Shown: positions 55,865 to 64,000 of the stretch, piece by piece
How the letters are laid out: each line of letters opens with the position of its first letter
How positions within the stretch are numbered: the stretch's first letter is position 1
DNA from: Thermoleophilia bacterium
Lineage (GTDB): Bacteria > Actinomycetota > Thermoleophilia > Solirubrobacterales > 70-9
Assembly (NCBI GenBank): GCA_016650125.1
Contig: JAENWT010000001.1
Span: 181,511-245,510, forward strand
Length of the DNA: 64,000 bases
Reading direction: 5' to 3'
The notes under the pieces: model-generated
What the model saw: the letters and a program-made list of their open reading frames with translations, nothing else
Told to the model about the DNA's origin: nothing
The model's database searches: none
Made by a program: the position numbers and the translations under genes

Positions 55865-57811
55865 TTACTGCTCGGGGACATCCTGCTCGGAGCGGATCAC
55901 GTGCATCACGGCGTTGATCAGTGCCAGGTGGGTAAATGCCTGAGGAAAGTTTCCGAGGTGTCGTCCCGATCGTGGATCGATCTCTTCCGCGTAGAGCTGG
56001 AGTGAGCTGGCGTAGCCCAGCAGGCGTTCGCAGAGCTGGCGGGCCCGGTCGACCTCTCCGATTTCGACCAGGGCGCTCACCAGCCAGAAAGAGCAGATCG
56101 TGAAGCTGCCCTCTTCGCCTTCGAGCCCATCGTCGGTCTGGTCCGTGCGGTACCTGAGGACCAGGCCTTCGTCGGTCAGCTCGTCGGCGATTGCCAGCAC
56201 GGTGGCCCGGATCCGGGGGTCGTCGGCCGGCAGGAACCTGAGCAGCGGCAGCAGCAGGCAGGAGGCGTCGAGGGCGTCCGTGTCGTAGTGCTGGGTGAAG
56301 ACACCACGGTCATCGAGCGCGTTCTCACAGATGTCGGCGTGAATCGCGTCGGCCGCCAGCTGCCACTCCCCGGCGAGCTCATGGTCTTCGCGCAGCCGGG
56401 CGAGCCGGGTGCCGCGGTCGAGCGCGACCCAGCACATGACCTTGGACGAAGTGAAGTGCTGGGGCTCGCCCCGGACCTCCCACATTCCCCGGTCCTTGCC
56501 CTCCCAGTTCTCGAGGGCGGCGTCGACCTGCTGCTTGAGGATGGGCCAGATCTCCTCCGGCATGCCGTCCCGCGACTTGGTGTGGAGGTAGAAGGAATCG
56601 AGTACGGCGCCCCAGACGTCGTGCTGCTTCTGGTCGTAGGCCTCGTTGCCGATGCGCACCGGCGAGGCGCCTTCGTATCCGTGGAGGTGATGCAGGATCT
56701 CTTCGGTCAGCTTGGTCTCGCCGGCCAGTCCGTACATGATCTGGAGGTCGTCCGAGCCCCGGGCGACGTCGGCGATGAAATAGAAGAAGTCGTTGGCTTC
56801 CCAGTCGAAGCCGAGCGTGTAGAGCGCCCACAGGGTGAAGGTCGAGTCGCGGACCCACGAGTAGCGGTAGTCCCAGTTGCGCTCGCCCTTGGGCGTCTCG
56901 GGGAGCGAGGTGGTCGCGGCGGCGATCAGGGCTCCGGTCGGCGAGTAGGTGAGGCCCTTGAGGGTCAGGGCCGAGCGCTCGAGGAAGCTACGCCAGGGAT
57001 GGTCGGGGAAGGTGCCGCGGGCGAGCCAGTTCTGCCAGTGGTGGGCGGTCCAGACGAGGCGGTTGTAGGCCTCGTCGTAGTCCTGAGGCGCTTCGTGCTC
57101 ACTCCAGGAGAGGGCCACGAAACGAACGTCGCCCTCCTTGAGCAGGGTCCGCGCGGTGGTGCGCGGTCCTTCGAAGCCGAGGTTGAGGTCGCTGGTCAGC
57201 CGTAGCTGGATGTCGCAGCCGGGGGCCGTGGCGATTCCCTGGTGGTAGGCGCCGCCGGCGTATTCCCAGCTGGCCTGCTTGCGGCCGTAGTCGAAGACCG
57301 GTTTGCAGTCCATGACCAGCTGCACCTCACCGTGGACGCAGCGGACCATGCGCAGCAGCACGTGGTCGGCGTCGTAGTCGGTCGGGGCCCGCCGGTGGGT
57401 GCCCGAACGATCGCGCTCGTGATGCCAGGGTCCGATCAGGAGGACGTCGCGGACGATGATCCAGCCGTCGCCGGTGCCCCAGCTCGTCTCGAGGACCATG
57501 GTGCCCGGAAGGTAACGGCGGTGGGTCGGCACGTTGATGTCGGCCGGGCCGAACCGGAAGTTGCCGGCGCTGCGGTCGAGGATCGACCCGAAAACGCTGG
57601 GCGAGTCGAAGCGCGGCAGGCAGAACCACTCGACGTTGCCGCTGGGCGCGACCAGGGCCGACACCTCGCCGTCGGAGAGGAAGCCGTAGTCGGCGATCGG
57701 AGGGTATGGCGAGACTCCGTAGGTGGACTCGTACGTCGGAATCTGTGCATCCCACGGGGATCCGGGTTGTGTTGCTCGTCCTGGATTGGGCCTGAAGTCG
57801 CCGTTGCTCAT
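55865..57811 (-). CDS. Glycoside hydrolase family 15 protein (trehalase-type)
   Basis: 648 residues from ATG 57811. An N-terminal beta-domain (YPPIADYGFLSDGEVSALVA, EWFCLPRFDSPSVFGSILD) precedes the alpha/alpha barrel. Key GH15 stretches are ERNWDYRYSWVRDSTFTLWA, SFYLHTKSRDGMPEEIW and, near the end, AEEIDPRSGRHLGNFPQAFT. Length and motifs fit the actinobacterial GH15 group whose mycobacterial member is a trehalase; a glucoamylase or other alpha-glucosidase is the alternative. No signal peptide is seen, so it is cytosolic, fitting trehalose turnover. Divergent from the ABC-F gene. Confidence 0.88.
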   Translation of the reverse strand: MSNGDFRPNPGRATQPGSPWDAQIPTYESTYGVSPYPPIADYGFLSDGEVSALVAPSGNVEWFCLPRFDSPSVFGSILDRSAGNFRFGPADINVPTHRRYLPGTMVLETSWGTGDGWIIVRDVLLIGPWHHERDRSGTHRRAPTDYDADHVLLRMVRCVHGEVQLVMDCKPVFDYGRKQASWEYAGGAYHQGIATAPGCDIQLRLTSDLNLGFEGPRTTARTLLKEGDVRFVALSWSEHEAPQDYDEAYNRLVWTAHHWQNWLARGTFPDHPWRSFLERSALTLKGLTYSPTGALIAAATTSLPETPKGERNWDYRYSWVRDSTFTLWALYTLGFDWEANDFFYFIADVARGSDDLQIMYGLAGETKLTEEILHHLHGYEGASPVRIGNEAYDQKQHDVWGAVLDSFYLHTKSRDGMPEEIWPILKQQVDAALENWEGKDRGMWEVRGEPQHFTSSKVMCWVALDRGTRLARLREDHELAGEWQLAADAIHADICENALDDRGVFTQHYDTDALDASCLLLPLLRFLPADDPRIRATVLAIADELTDEGLVLRYRTDQTDDGLEGEEGSFTICSFWLVSALVEIGEVDRARQLCERLLGYASSLQLYAEEIDPRSGRHLGNFPQAFTHLALINAVMHVIRSEQDVPEQ

Positions 57812-57837
57812 TGCTTTTGTTCCAGAGTCGGGTGGAG

Positions 57838-57855
57838 ATTGCCGGAGCCGGCAAT
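57838..57855. promoter_or_regulatory. Operator-like palindrome between trehalase and ABC-F genes
   Basis: ATTGCCGG and CCGGCAAT form a perfect 8-bp inverted repeat around AG, in the 130-bp divergent spacer. It is 27 bases upstream of the trehalase ATG, a position suited to a transcription-factor site. Confidence 0.4.
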
Positions 57856-57941
57856 CCTGCCACAACGTTAATACCCGCTCGGCTCCGGGCGGGCAAGTGC
57901 ACGTCAAGTCAGCAGAGTTGCCAGACTTGGAGATTGCTCCC

Positions 57942-59846
57942 ATGGCAGTCGCAACCGCATCCAACATCGGCATTCACGTCGGCGGAGAACCGCTGTTTTC
58001 CGACGTCTCGTTCAAACTGACGAGGGGCGACCGCATGACGCTTTCCGGGCGGAACGGCTCCGGCAAGTCAACTCTGCTGAGGATGCTGGCCGGCGAGCTG
58101 CCGAACGATTCCGGCTCGCTGAGCATCGGCCGCGGAGTCCGGGTGGCGCTTCACGACCAGCGGCCGCCGCGCGGGTCCGGGCTGACGCTCTCCGGATACG
58201 TGTTCACCGGCCGGGCCGACACGATCGAGACCGAGACCGAGCTCGCACGGCTCGAGGGAGAGATGTCATCGGGGGATCACTCCGCCGAGACGATGGCCGC
58301 GTATTCGCACGCCCAGCAGAGGCTCGAACTCCACGGCGGTTATCGCTGGCGGGACGAGGTCCTGGTGGTCTTGCGTGGTCTGGGCTTCGATGACGCGGAA
58401 TTCGACCGCGACCTTTCCACCTTCTCCGGGGGTGAGCTGACCCGCGCCTCGCTGGCCCGGGCCCTCGCCGCCCGGGCCGACCTGCTCCTGCTCGACGAGC
58501 CGACCAACCACCTCGACATCCCGACCCTGGAGTGGCTCGAGGGTTACCTCAAGGAACTGGACGCGGCCGTCGTCCTGGTCGCACACGACCGCTGGTTCCT
58601 CGAGTCGGTGGGCACTTCGGTCCTCGAGCTCGAGGCGGGCAAGTCGCGCTTTTTCAAGGGTCCCTGGCACGCCTGGCGCAAGGAGCACGCGGCCCGCCAG
58701 GTCGCCCTCGGCAAGGCGATCGAGAAGCAGGAAGCCGAGATCGCCCGGATGGAGCAGTTCGTCGAGCGCTTCCGTTACAAGGCGAGCAAGGCCAAGCAGG
58801 CCCAGTCCAAGGTCAAGCAGATCGACAAGGTCAAGGCCGGAGCCGCGTCCTTCGACCCCGAGGACAAGCGGCGGCTCGCCTTCAGCTTCGCGCAGCCGGA
58901 GCGCGCCAGCCGGGTCGTGCTCAAGCTGGTCAACGGCCGGCTGGACGTGCCGGGCCGGACTCTCGTCGACGACGCCAACCTGCTGATCGAGCGTGACGAG
59001 CACGTCGTCCTGATCGGGGCCAACGGGGCCGGCAAGACCACTCTGATCGAGACCCTCGCGGGCGAGCGCCAGCCTGCCGCCGGATCGGTGCGCCTCGGCC
59101 ACAACGCGAAGATCGGCTACCTGTCCCAGCACGCGGAGACGGCGGCCGGAGAAGGATCGGTCCTCGAGGCGGCCGCTCGCGAGACCGGCCTCACGGGGCA
59201 AAAGGTTCGTGACCTGCTCGGCGCCTTCCTCTTTTCCGGGGGCGACGTCAACAAATCGCTCGCCGACATTTCCGGCGGGGAGCAGCGCCGGCTCTCGCTG
59301 GCGATCCTGGTGGCCTCCGGCGCGAACGTGCTGTTGCTCGACGAACCGACCAACCACCTCGATATCGAAAGCCGGGAGGCGCTGGAAGACGCATTGTCGG
59401 TATTCCCCGGTGCGATCATCCTGATCTCGCATGACCGGGCCCTGCTCGAAGCCGTCGGCGGCCGCACCCTGGTCTGCGAGGACGGCGAGCTCAAGTCCTT
59501 CCATGTCGGCTGGGCCGAGTACCAGCACGATCGTGACATGGAGGCCGAAGCCGAGCGCGAGGTTAGGCCGGCGAAAGCCGTCAAGAGCGACAACGCCCGA
59601 CGCGGCGGTTCACTGAACAAGGAGACCGCGAAGGTGGCCCGGCGGGTCGTCAGCCTCGAGAAGCAGGTCGAAAAGGCCGAGGCTGATCTGGCGAGGCTCG
59701 AGGACCGGCTGGCCGATCCTGACGCGTGGTCGACCCCCGAGAAGACTGCCAAGAACACCCGCCGTCACGACAAGGCGAAGCAGAAGGTGGCTGACCTCTA
59801 CCAGGAGTGGGAAGCGGCCGAAGGCGTCAACAGCCCGGTCGGCTGA
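57942..59846 (+). CDS. ABC-F family ATPase
   Basis: 634 residues with two ABC domains and no membrane part, so it is a ribosome-acting ABC-F protein rather than a transporter. Domain 1 has GRNGSGKST, FSGGELTRASLARAL and LLLLDEPTNHLD. The charged linker (EQFVERFRYKASKAKQAQSK) is the P-site tRNA-interacting arm. Domain 2 has GANGAGKTT, ISGGEQRRLSLAIL and LLLDEPTNHLD. A C-terminal coiled coil (about 550-625) resembles Uup-type tails. ATG 57942 has a GGAG nine bases before it. Confidence 0.92.
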   Translation: MAVATASNIGIHVGGEPLFSDVSFKLTRGDRMTLSGRNGSGKSTLLRMLAGELPNDSGSLSIGRGVRVALHDQRPPRGSGLTLSGYVFTGRADTIETETELARLEGEMSSGDHSAETMAAYSHAQQRLELHGGYRWRDEVLVVLRGLGFDDAEFDRDLSTFSGGELTRASLARALAARADLLLLDEPTNHLDIPTLEWLEGYLKELDAAVVLVAHDRWFLESVGTSVLELEAGKSRFFKGPWHAWRKEHAARQVALGKAIEKQEAEIARMEQFVERFRYKASKAKQAQSKVKQIDKVKAGAASFDPEDKRRLAFSFAQPERASRVVLKLVNGRLDVPGRTLVDDANLLIERDEHVVLIGANGAGKTTLIETLAGERQPAAGSVRLGHNAKIGYLSQHAETAAGEGSVLEAAARETGLTGQKVRDLLGAFLFSGGDVNKSLADISGGEQRRLSLAILVASGANVLLLDEPTNHLDIESREALEDALSVFPGAIILISHDRALLEAVGGRTLVCEDGELKSFHVGWAEYQHDRDMEAEAEREVRPAKAVKSDNARRGGSLNKETAKVARRVVSLEKQVEKAEADLARLEDRLADPDAWSTPEKTAKNTRRHDKAKQKVADLYQEWEAAEGVNSPVG

Positions 59847-59859
59847 GCCGCCCGGGCGG

Positions 59860-60657
59860 TCAGTCCTTCTTCAGCTGGTCGAGCCGGCGCCGGATCGGTT
59901 CGATCAGGACTTCGCCGATCAAAAGCGCGATGATCGCGCCGAAGACGGCCGCCAGCACGAGCACGATGACCTGCTGGGTACCTTCTTCAACGGCCAGGCC
60001 GGCCGTAGTCAGGACACCGCAGGTTTCACCGGCCGGGCAGTCCCAGGTCCAGCGGCCGTCGATGTAGTGGGACGGGGAGGGGACCGAGTCGAACGCGTCG
60101 ACTTCCATGCCCTGGCCGAGGGTGATCGAAACCGCCGAGCCGGAACCGCCTTCGACGACCGGCATCTGGATGTAACAGGAGAGCACGCTTCGATCGTGAC
60201 TCGGGTCGCTGAGGGTGAAGCGCCCGGCCCCCTTTTCGTTCAGCGGGACGGGGATGGAGGTGTCCCGCTCGGACTCGATGGTGACGGTCGAGGATCCGCT
60301 CCTGATCCCGCTGACCTGGATCGTCCCGTTGGCAGCGTCGCCACACTTGTCGAGATCAAGGTCCACGGTGGACCGGCCGGCTGACCCGCTGACTGTGATC
60401 ACCGGGGCCGCGTCGTCGGGCGGCCGATGCTGGTTCAGCGTCAGTGCCGCGGAAACGAGGACGAACATCAGGCAGCCCAGGCCGGCGGCGACGCCGAGAC
60501 GGATCGCGATGAAGCGTCCCGGGCTGGGCACCATCTCACCCCACCGCTTGCCCTTTCGCCGCTTCAAAAGCATCAACAGGAGTGAGACTCCACAGAGCGT
60601 CAGGAAGACCGACAGGGCGACGATCAGGGAGGCTTGGGTCACGTCGGTCAGGGTCAT
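59860..60657 (-). CDS. Membrane protein of unknown function with an external beta domain
   Basis: 265 residues. Two membrane helices near the N-terminus (IVALSVFLTLCGVSLLLMLL; RLGVAAGLGCLMFVLVSAAL), an external Ser/Thr/Gly-rich domain of about 130 residues with three or four Cys (DKCGDAAN, SCYIQMP, DCPAGETCGV) and a final membrane helix (VIVLVLAAVFGAIIALLIGE). I recognise no family. It converges with the ABC-F gene, 13 bp apart, and is divergent from the amino-acid transporter genes. Confidence 0.68.
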   Translation of the reverse strand: MTLTDVTQASLIVALSVFLTLCGVSLLLMLLKRRKGKRWGEMVPSPGRFIAIRLGVAAGLGCLMFVLVSAALTLNQHRPPDDAAPVITVSGSAGRSTVDLDLDKCGDAANGTIQVSGIRSGSSTVTIESERDTSIPVPLNEKGAGRFTLSDPSHDRSVLSCYIQMPVVEGGSGSAVSITLGQGMEVDAFDSVPSPSHYIDGRWTWDCPAGETCGVLTTAGLAVEEGTQQVIVLVLAAVFGAIIALLIGEVLIEPIRRRLDQLKKD

Positions 60658-60722
60658 TCGAACTTTCACTCTAAAAGCCAATAGGCTTCCGCCGTTCTCA
60701 GCCACTTACCGGAGGCATACAC

Positions 60723-61598
60723 ATGACCAGGTTTCGTCTCGTCCTTTTGCTAATCCCCGTGCTCGCGATGGCCTTCATCGTTGTCGGTTGCGGCAGCGAC
60801 GATTCGTCGGATGACTCGTCCAGCACCGATACGACCACCACGACTGCGTCGACGTGCAGCCCCGACAACCTGGACACCTTCAGCGAGGGCGTGCTCACGA
60901 TCGGCACCGACAGCCCCGGATATCCGCCTTACATTGAGGACAATGACCCGACCAACGGAAAGGGCTTCGAAGGAGCTCTCGGTTATGCGATCGCCGATCA
61001 GCTCGGCTTCAACAAGTCCCAGGTCGAATGGACCACGGTTCCGTTCAACTCCTCTTACGCCCCCGGTCCGAAGAAGTTCGACTTCGACCTGAACCAGATC
61101 TCGATCACGCCGGCCCGCGAAAAGGTGGTCGATTTCTCGACCCCGTACTACACGGCCAATCAGGCGGTGCTGGTCAACAAGGACTCCGACCTTGCCGACG
61201 TCACGAACCTTGAAGGGCTCAAGGACGCAACCATCGGCGTCCAGGTCGGCACGACCAGCCTCGACGCCGTCACCACGGCGATCGAACCTTCGAATGATCC
61301 CAAGGTCTTCAACAACTCCAACGACGTGGTCAGCGCGCTCAAGCAGGACCAGGTCGATGCGATCGTGGTCGATCTGCCGACCGCGCTCTTCCTGCAGTCC
61401 GACAGCCTGCCGGACGCGAAGGTCGCCGGACAGTTCCAGGCTGAAGGTGGCGACGAGTGGGGAGCACTCCTGGCCAAGGACTCGAGCCTGACCAAGTGCG
61501 TCGACCAGGCGATCGACACGCTCGATTCCGACGGTATCCTCGACGAGATCACCGAGCAGTGGATGAGCGCGTCTGTCGAAGCACCTGAGCTGAACTGA
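60723..61598 (+). CDS. Polar amino-acid ABC transporter substrate-binding lipoprotein
   Basis: 291 residues, family 3 solute-binding protein. The lipobox FIVVGC fixes the acylated Cys at about residue 23, followed by an Asp/Ser/Thr-rich tether. Binding-fold motifs are VLTIGTDSPGYPPYIE, GFEGALGYAIADQLGF, FDLNQISITPAREKVVDFSTPYY and GVQVGTTSLDAV. GGAGG is seven bases before the ATG. The permease GTG follows its stop at once. The ligand is probably glutamine, glutamate or a similar polar amino acid. Confidence 0.92.
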   Translation: MTRFRLVLLLIPVLAMAFIVVGCGSDDSSDDSSSTDTTTTTASTCSPDNLDTFSEGVLTIGTDSPGYPPYIEDNDPTNGKGFEGALGYAIADQLGFNKSQVEWTTVPFNSSYAPGPKKFDFDLNQISITPAREKVVDFSTPYYTANQAVLVNKDSDLADVTNLEGLKDATIGVQVGTTSLDAVTTAIEPSNDPKVFNNSNDVVSALKQDQVDAIVVDLPTALFLQSDSLPDAKVAGQFQAEGGDEWGALLAKDSSLTKCVDQAIDTLDSDGILDEITEQWMSASVEAPELN

Positions 61599-62453
61599 GT
61601 GAGGACTCATCCCCCCGTTACCAATGAAGTAGCGAGGGGCGCTCGTCAAGCCGCCCGCGAGACGGCCAAAAAGGCCCGAACGCGGCGCGGCCAGACGATT
61701 GCGGTGCTGTCGTCGGTCATCGTGATCGGCGGGCTGGCCGCGATCACCTTGACCAGTAGCGGCTGGCCTGAAGTACGCGAGACCTTCTTCTCCGCCGACG
61801 CGTTCAGGACGTCGTTCCCGGACATCCTCAAAGCCTTCAAGCTGGACGTGGAGATGTTCGTGGCGATCGAAGTGGTCGTGCTCATCGTCGGGCTCCTCAT
61901 TGCCCTGGTCCGGTCCAGCCGGAACCCGGTGTTCTTCCCGATCAGGATGATCGCGGCCGTCTTCTGTGACGTCTTCCGCGGTGTGCCGGTGATCCTCTTG
62001 ATCTACATGTTCGGTTTTGGCATCCCCGCACTCGGGCTCTCCGGCGTGCCGAACGACCCGATAATCCTCGCCGGCATCGCCCTTGCCCTGGCCTACAGCG
62101 CGTATGTCGCCGAGGTGTACCGGGCGGGGATCGGGTCGATCCACCCGACCCAGACCGACGCTGCCCTGGCAGTCGGGCTCACCCGGACCCAGGCGCTGCG
62201 CTTCGTCGTCCTGCCGCAGGCGGTCAGGCGGGTGCGGCCACCGCTTCTGAACGACTTCATCTCCCTGCAGAAGGATGTCGCCCTGGTCTCGATCCTCGGC
62301 ATCGTCGAAGCCTTCCAGCAGGCCCAGATCTTCGCGGCGGCCACGTTCAACTACACGCCACTGGTTGCCGCTGCGCTCCTCTACCTCGCCGTGACGATCC
62401 CGATGGCGCGGATCCTCGACCACATCACCGCCCGCGGGGAGGTCAACGCATGA
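61599..62453 (+). CDS. Polar amino-acid ABC transporter permease
   Basis: 284 residues, GTG start. A basic cytosolic N-terminal extension of about 35 residues precedes the first helix. The EAA loop that docks the ATPase reads DAALAVGLTRTQALRFVVLPQAVRRVRPPL (described in two parts: ALAVGLTRTQALRFVVL, then PQAVRRVRPPL). VFRGVPVILLIYMFGFGIP is the typical His/Glu/Asp-permease signature. Five or six membrane helices. The stop overlaps the ATPase start by four bases. Probably works as a homodimer since only one permease gene is present. Confidence 0.92.
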   Translation: MRTHPPVTNEVARGARQAARETAKKARTRRGQTIAVLSSVIVIGGLAAITLTSSGWPEVRETFFSADAFRTSFPDILKAFKLDVEMFVAIEVVVLIVGLLIALVRSSRNPVFFPIRMIAAVFCDVFRGVPVILLIYMFGFGIPALGLSGVPNDPIILAGIALALAYSAYVAEVYRAGIGSIHPTQTDAALAVGLTRTQALRFVVLPQAVRRVRPPLLNDFISLQKDVALVSILGIVEAFQQAQIFAAATFNYTPLVAAALLYLAVTIPMARILDHITARGEVNA

Positions 62454-63199
62454 CCGTTCCGGTCCTCGAGCTGACGGGCGTGACGAAGTCCTTCGGCGAC
62501 CGGATGGTCCTCGACGGAATCGATCTCGCGGTCAACGAGCACGAAGCTGTCGCCCTGATCGGCGCGTCCGGTTCAGGCAAGTCCACTCTGCTCCGCTGCG
62601 TCGACCTGCTGGTCGAGATCGACGACGGCGACGTCTTCCTCGACGGCGAGGTGATCACCGACCCCTCGGTCGACACCGTCGACGTCAGGCGGCGGCTCGG
62701 TTTCGTCTTCCAGGCCTTCAACCTCTTCCCGCACATGTCGGTGATCGACAACGTGACCCTGGGCATCGTCCGGGGACAGGGGGTGAGCCGCGCGGAAGCC
62801 GTCGATCGTGGCCGGGCCCTGCTGGACCGATTTGGCCTCGCCGGCCGTGAGCAGGACAAACCTGACCAGCTCTCCGGCGGCCAGCAGCAGCGTGTCGCCT
62901 TGGCCCGCGCCTTCGCCGCCGAGCCGCGGGCGATGCTGCTCGACGAAGTCACCAGTGCCCTCGACCCGGAACTGGTCGGCGACGTGCTCGAAGCCGTCCG
63001 CGAACTCAAGCGCGAAGGAATGACCCTGATCTTCGCCACCCACGAAATGTCCTTCGCCCGGGAGGTGGCCGACAAGGTCGCCTTCCTCCACGACGGGAGG
63101 ATCCTCGAGGCGGGGGCGCCGGATGAGGTGCTGGGGGCACCGAAGGAGCCCGAGACTCAGAGGTTCCTCAGGCGTCTTTTGGCAGCGGGGCGAATTTAA
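62450..63199 (+). CDS. Polar amino-acid ABC transporter ATP-binding protein
   Basis: 249 residues. GASGSGKST (Walker A), VFQAFNLFPHMSVIDNV (Q-loop, typical of GlnQ/HisP proteins), LSGGQQQRVALARAF (signature) and AMLLDEVTSALDPELV (Walker B). The H-loop is in LIFATHEMSFAREVAD. It completes a three-gene importer with the lipoprotein and permease. Repeat copy 4 begins five bases after its stop codon. Confidence 0.94.
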   Translation: MTVPVLELTGVTKSFGDRMVLDGIDLAVNEHEAVALIGASGSGKSTLLRCVDLLVEIDDGDVFLDGEVITDPSVDTVDVRRRLGFVFQAFNLFPHMSVIDNVTLGIVRGQGVSRAEAVDRGRALLDRFGLAGREQDKPDQLSGGQQQRVALARAFAAEPRAMLLDEVTSALDPELVGDVLEAVRELKREGMTLIFATHEMSFAREVADKVAFLHDGRILEAGAPDEVLGAPKEPETQRFLRRLLAAGRI

Positions 63200-63203
63200 G
63201 GGC

Positions 63204-63297
63204 GGTCTACCGCGGGGGCGAGGGTCCACCATGGCGGGCTACCGAGGGGGCGGGCAAAACTTGACAAGGAGAACAAGCTCCTGGTTTTTGCCCGGCG
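63204..63297. repeat. Modular hairpin element, copy 4 (truncated)
   Basis: GGTCTACCGCGGGGGCG at 63204-63220 is the left end. A second related unit, GGCTACCG followed by a G-rich run, starts at 63237, and then comes the hairpin GGGCAAAA (63252-63259) with TTTTGCCC (63286-63293). An inner AGGAG (63267-63271) pairs with CTCCT (63278-63282). The remainder of the element is missing; an IS30-family left end starts a few bases later. It matches the module in copy 1 in the opposite orientation. Confidence 0.8.
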
Positions 63298-64000
63298 GTT
63301 TCAATCGGTCAACGCAACAGTGAACATTGTGGCGTCGACCGATTGGAGATGAAAAGTGAGAGCTGCGACCCCTGGGGCCACCGGCAAACGCCTCGGCCAC
63401 GCCGACCGGCAGAAGGTCTTTGACCTGATCTCGGTGGGAGTAAAACGGTTTGATGCGGCGATCGAGTGCGGCTGCTCGATCGCCACCGTTGAGAGGGTGA
63501 TGGCCGCCTCTGGCGGCAGACCTTCGAGAAGGGCGAGAAGGAGGCCGAGGTCTCCGAGGCACCTCTCGCTGCCCGAACGCGAAGAGATCCGGGCAGGAAT
63601 CGCCGCCGGCGATTCTCTCCGAATGATCAGTCGGAGAATCGGCCGAGCTCCCTCAACGGTGAGTCGGGAGGTGGGCCGCGCCGGCGGATCTGAGGGCTAT
63701 AAAGCAACCCGGGCCGAAAATCTCGCTTCGATCAGGTCGCTTCGGCCAAAGCCATCAAAGCTCGCTCGCTCTCCGAGACTTCGCCGGCAGGTTCAGCTGA
63801 TGCTTCAGGATTACCTTTCACCGAGGCAGATCTCGAAAAAGCTCGAGATCCAATACCCGAACGACCCGGAGATGAGAATCAGCCCCGAGACGATCTATCA
63901 ATCGCTTTACGTTCAGACCAGAGGCCGGTTCCGGAAGGATCTGACCGCTTATCTCCGAACCCAGAGGAAGCGCAGGAAACCCCAGGGCAAGTCGAATACC
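63298..64000 (+). mobile_element. IS30-family insertion sequence, left part
   Basis: The left end carries TTTCAATCGGTCAACGCAAC, which resembles IS30-family terminal repeats known from other bacteria. CAATCGGTC (63302-63310) recurs inverted at 63337-63345, just before the transposase, a possible binding site for autoregulation. The right end lies beyond the window, so target duplication cannot be checked. The left boundary is approximate by a few bases. Confidence 0.8.
63356..64000 (+). CDS. IS30-family transposase, N-terminal 215 residues
   Basis: An open frame from GTG 63356 (GGAG seven bases before) runs off the window. The N-terminus has two helix-turn-helix-like stretches: ADRQKVFDLISVGVKRFDAA, then LPEREEIRAGIAAGDSLRMI followed by SRRIGRAPSTVSREV. 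The motif MRISPETIYQSLYVQTRG followed by LTAYLRTQRKRRKP is typical of IS30 transposases just before the DDE domain. The catalytic DDE residues are not reached, so whether the enzyme is intact is unknown. Confidence 0.9.
   Translation, partial: MRAATPGATGKRLGHADRQKVFDLISVGVKRFDAAIECGCSIATVERVMAASGGRPSRRARRRPRSPRHLSLPEREEIRAGIAAGDSLRMISRRIGRAPSTVSREVGRAGGSEGYKATRAENLASIRSLRPKPSKLARSPRLRRQVQLMLQDYLSPRQISKKLEIQYPNDPEMRISPETIYQSLYVQTRGRFRKDLTAYLRTQRKRRKPQGKSNT

Overview
The window is high-GC chromosomal DNA of a Gram-positive-type actinobacterium, most likely from the Thermoleophilia (Solirubrobacterales-like). This placement is inferred. It rests on GC-rich codon use, a secreted protein with a W-x-PSPSMVVAVFA-type leader, a GH15 trehalase of the mycobacterial type, an LCP-family wall protein, FtsEX and many GTG/TTG starts. 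Nothing here can give a species name. Almost all of the window is ordinary core genome, densely packed in short operons.

Layout. 1-3.2 kb: electron-transfer flavoprotein genes (etfB end, etfA, ETF-quinone oxidoreductase). 3.3-4.4 kb: a secreted protein, a small minus-strand ORF and a nested inverted repeat. 4.5-8.3 kb: translation genes (rpmE, a YqhQ-like gene, prfA, prmC, a Sua5/TsaC gene). 8.7-15.7 kb: a lysyl-oxidase-like secreted protein, rpiB, an MMPL transporter, glyA, a DUF354 glycosyltransferase-like protein and a WecA/TagO-like transferase. 15.9-23.2 kb: a complete F1Fo ATP synthase operon. 23.2-30.7 kb: an M20 peptidase, an LCP protein and four nucleotide-sugar genes, probably serving envelope glycopolymers. 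31.2-37.8 kb: comF, hpf, secA, an NTF2-like protein, a CDF transporter and prfB. 38.4-43.5 kb: ogt, nadC-nadA and cydA-cydB. 43.5-50.4 kb: a lipoprotein, a trypsin-PASTA protein, then ftsE-ftsX-ctp-rnr-smpB. 50.5-63.2 kb: a ComEA-like anchored protein, a phosphoesterase, a flavin disulfide reductase, the tmRNA gene ssrA, a basic secreted protein, trehalase, an ABC-F ATPase and a polar amino-acid ABC transporter. 63.3-64.0 kb: the left end of an IS30-family insertion sequence, cut by the window edge.

The most unusual content is not protein coding. Four gene-free stretches (8.35-8.72, 30.74-31.12, 37.85-38.38 and 63.20-63.30 kb) hold copies of one modular repeat. The best copies are about 375 bp long and have terminal inverted repeats reading (AT)CGGTCTACC. 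They are assembled from interchangeable hairpin modules. Every copy begins within about 20 bases of the stop codon of a plus-strand gene. Between copies the hairpins change by compensatory substitutions and keep G-U pairs, so the structure appears to be maintained, perhaps as RNA. One module is present in one copy and cleanly absent from another. I do not recognise this family and consider it the best candidate for something undescribed.

Smaller oddities are an ETF-QO lacking one expected iron-sulfur cysteine, a lysyl-oxidase-like protein lacking the copper histidines, an M20 peptidase with no standard start codon for its conserved N-terminus, and a tmRNA whose gene does not encode the 3' CCA.
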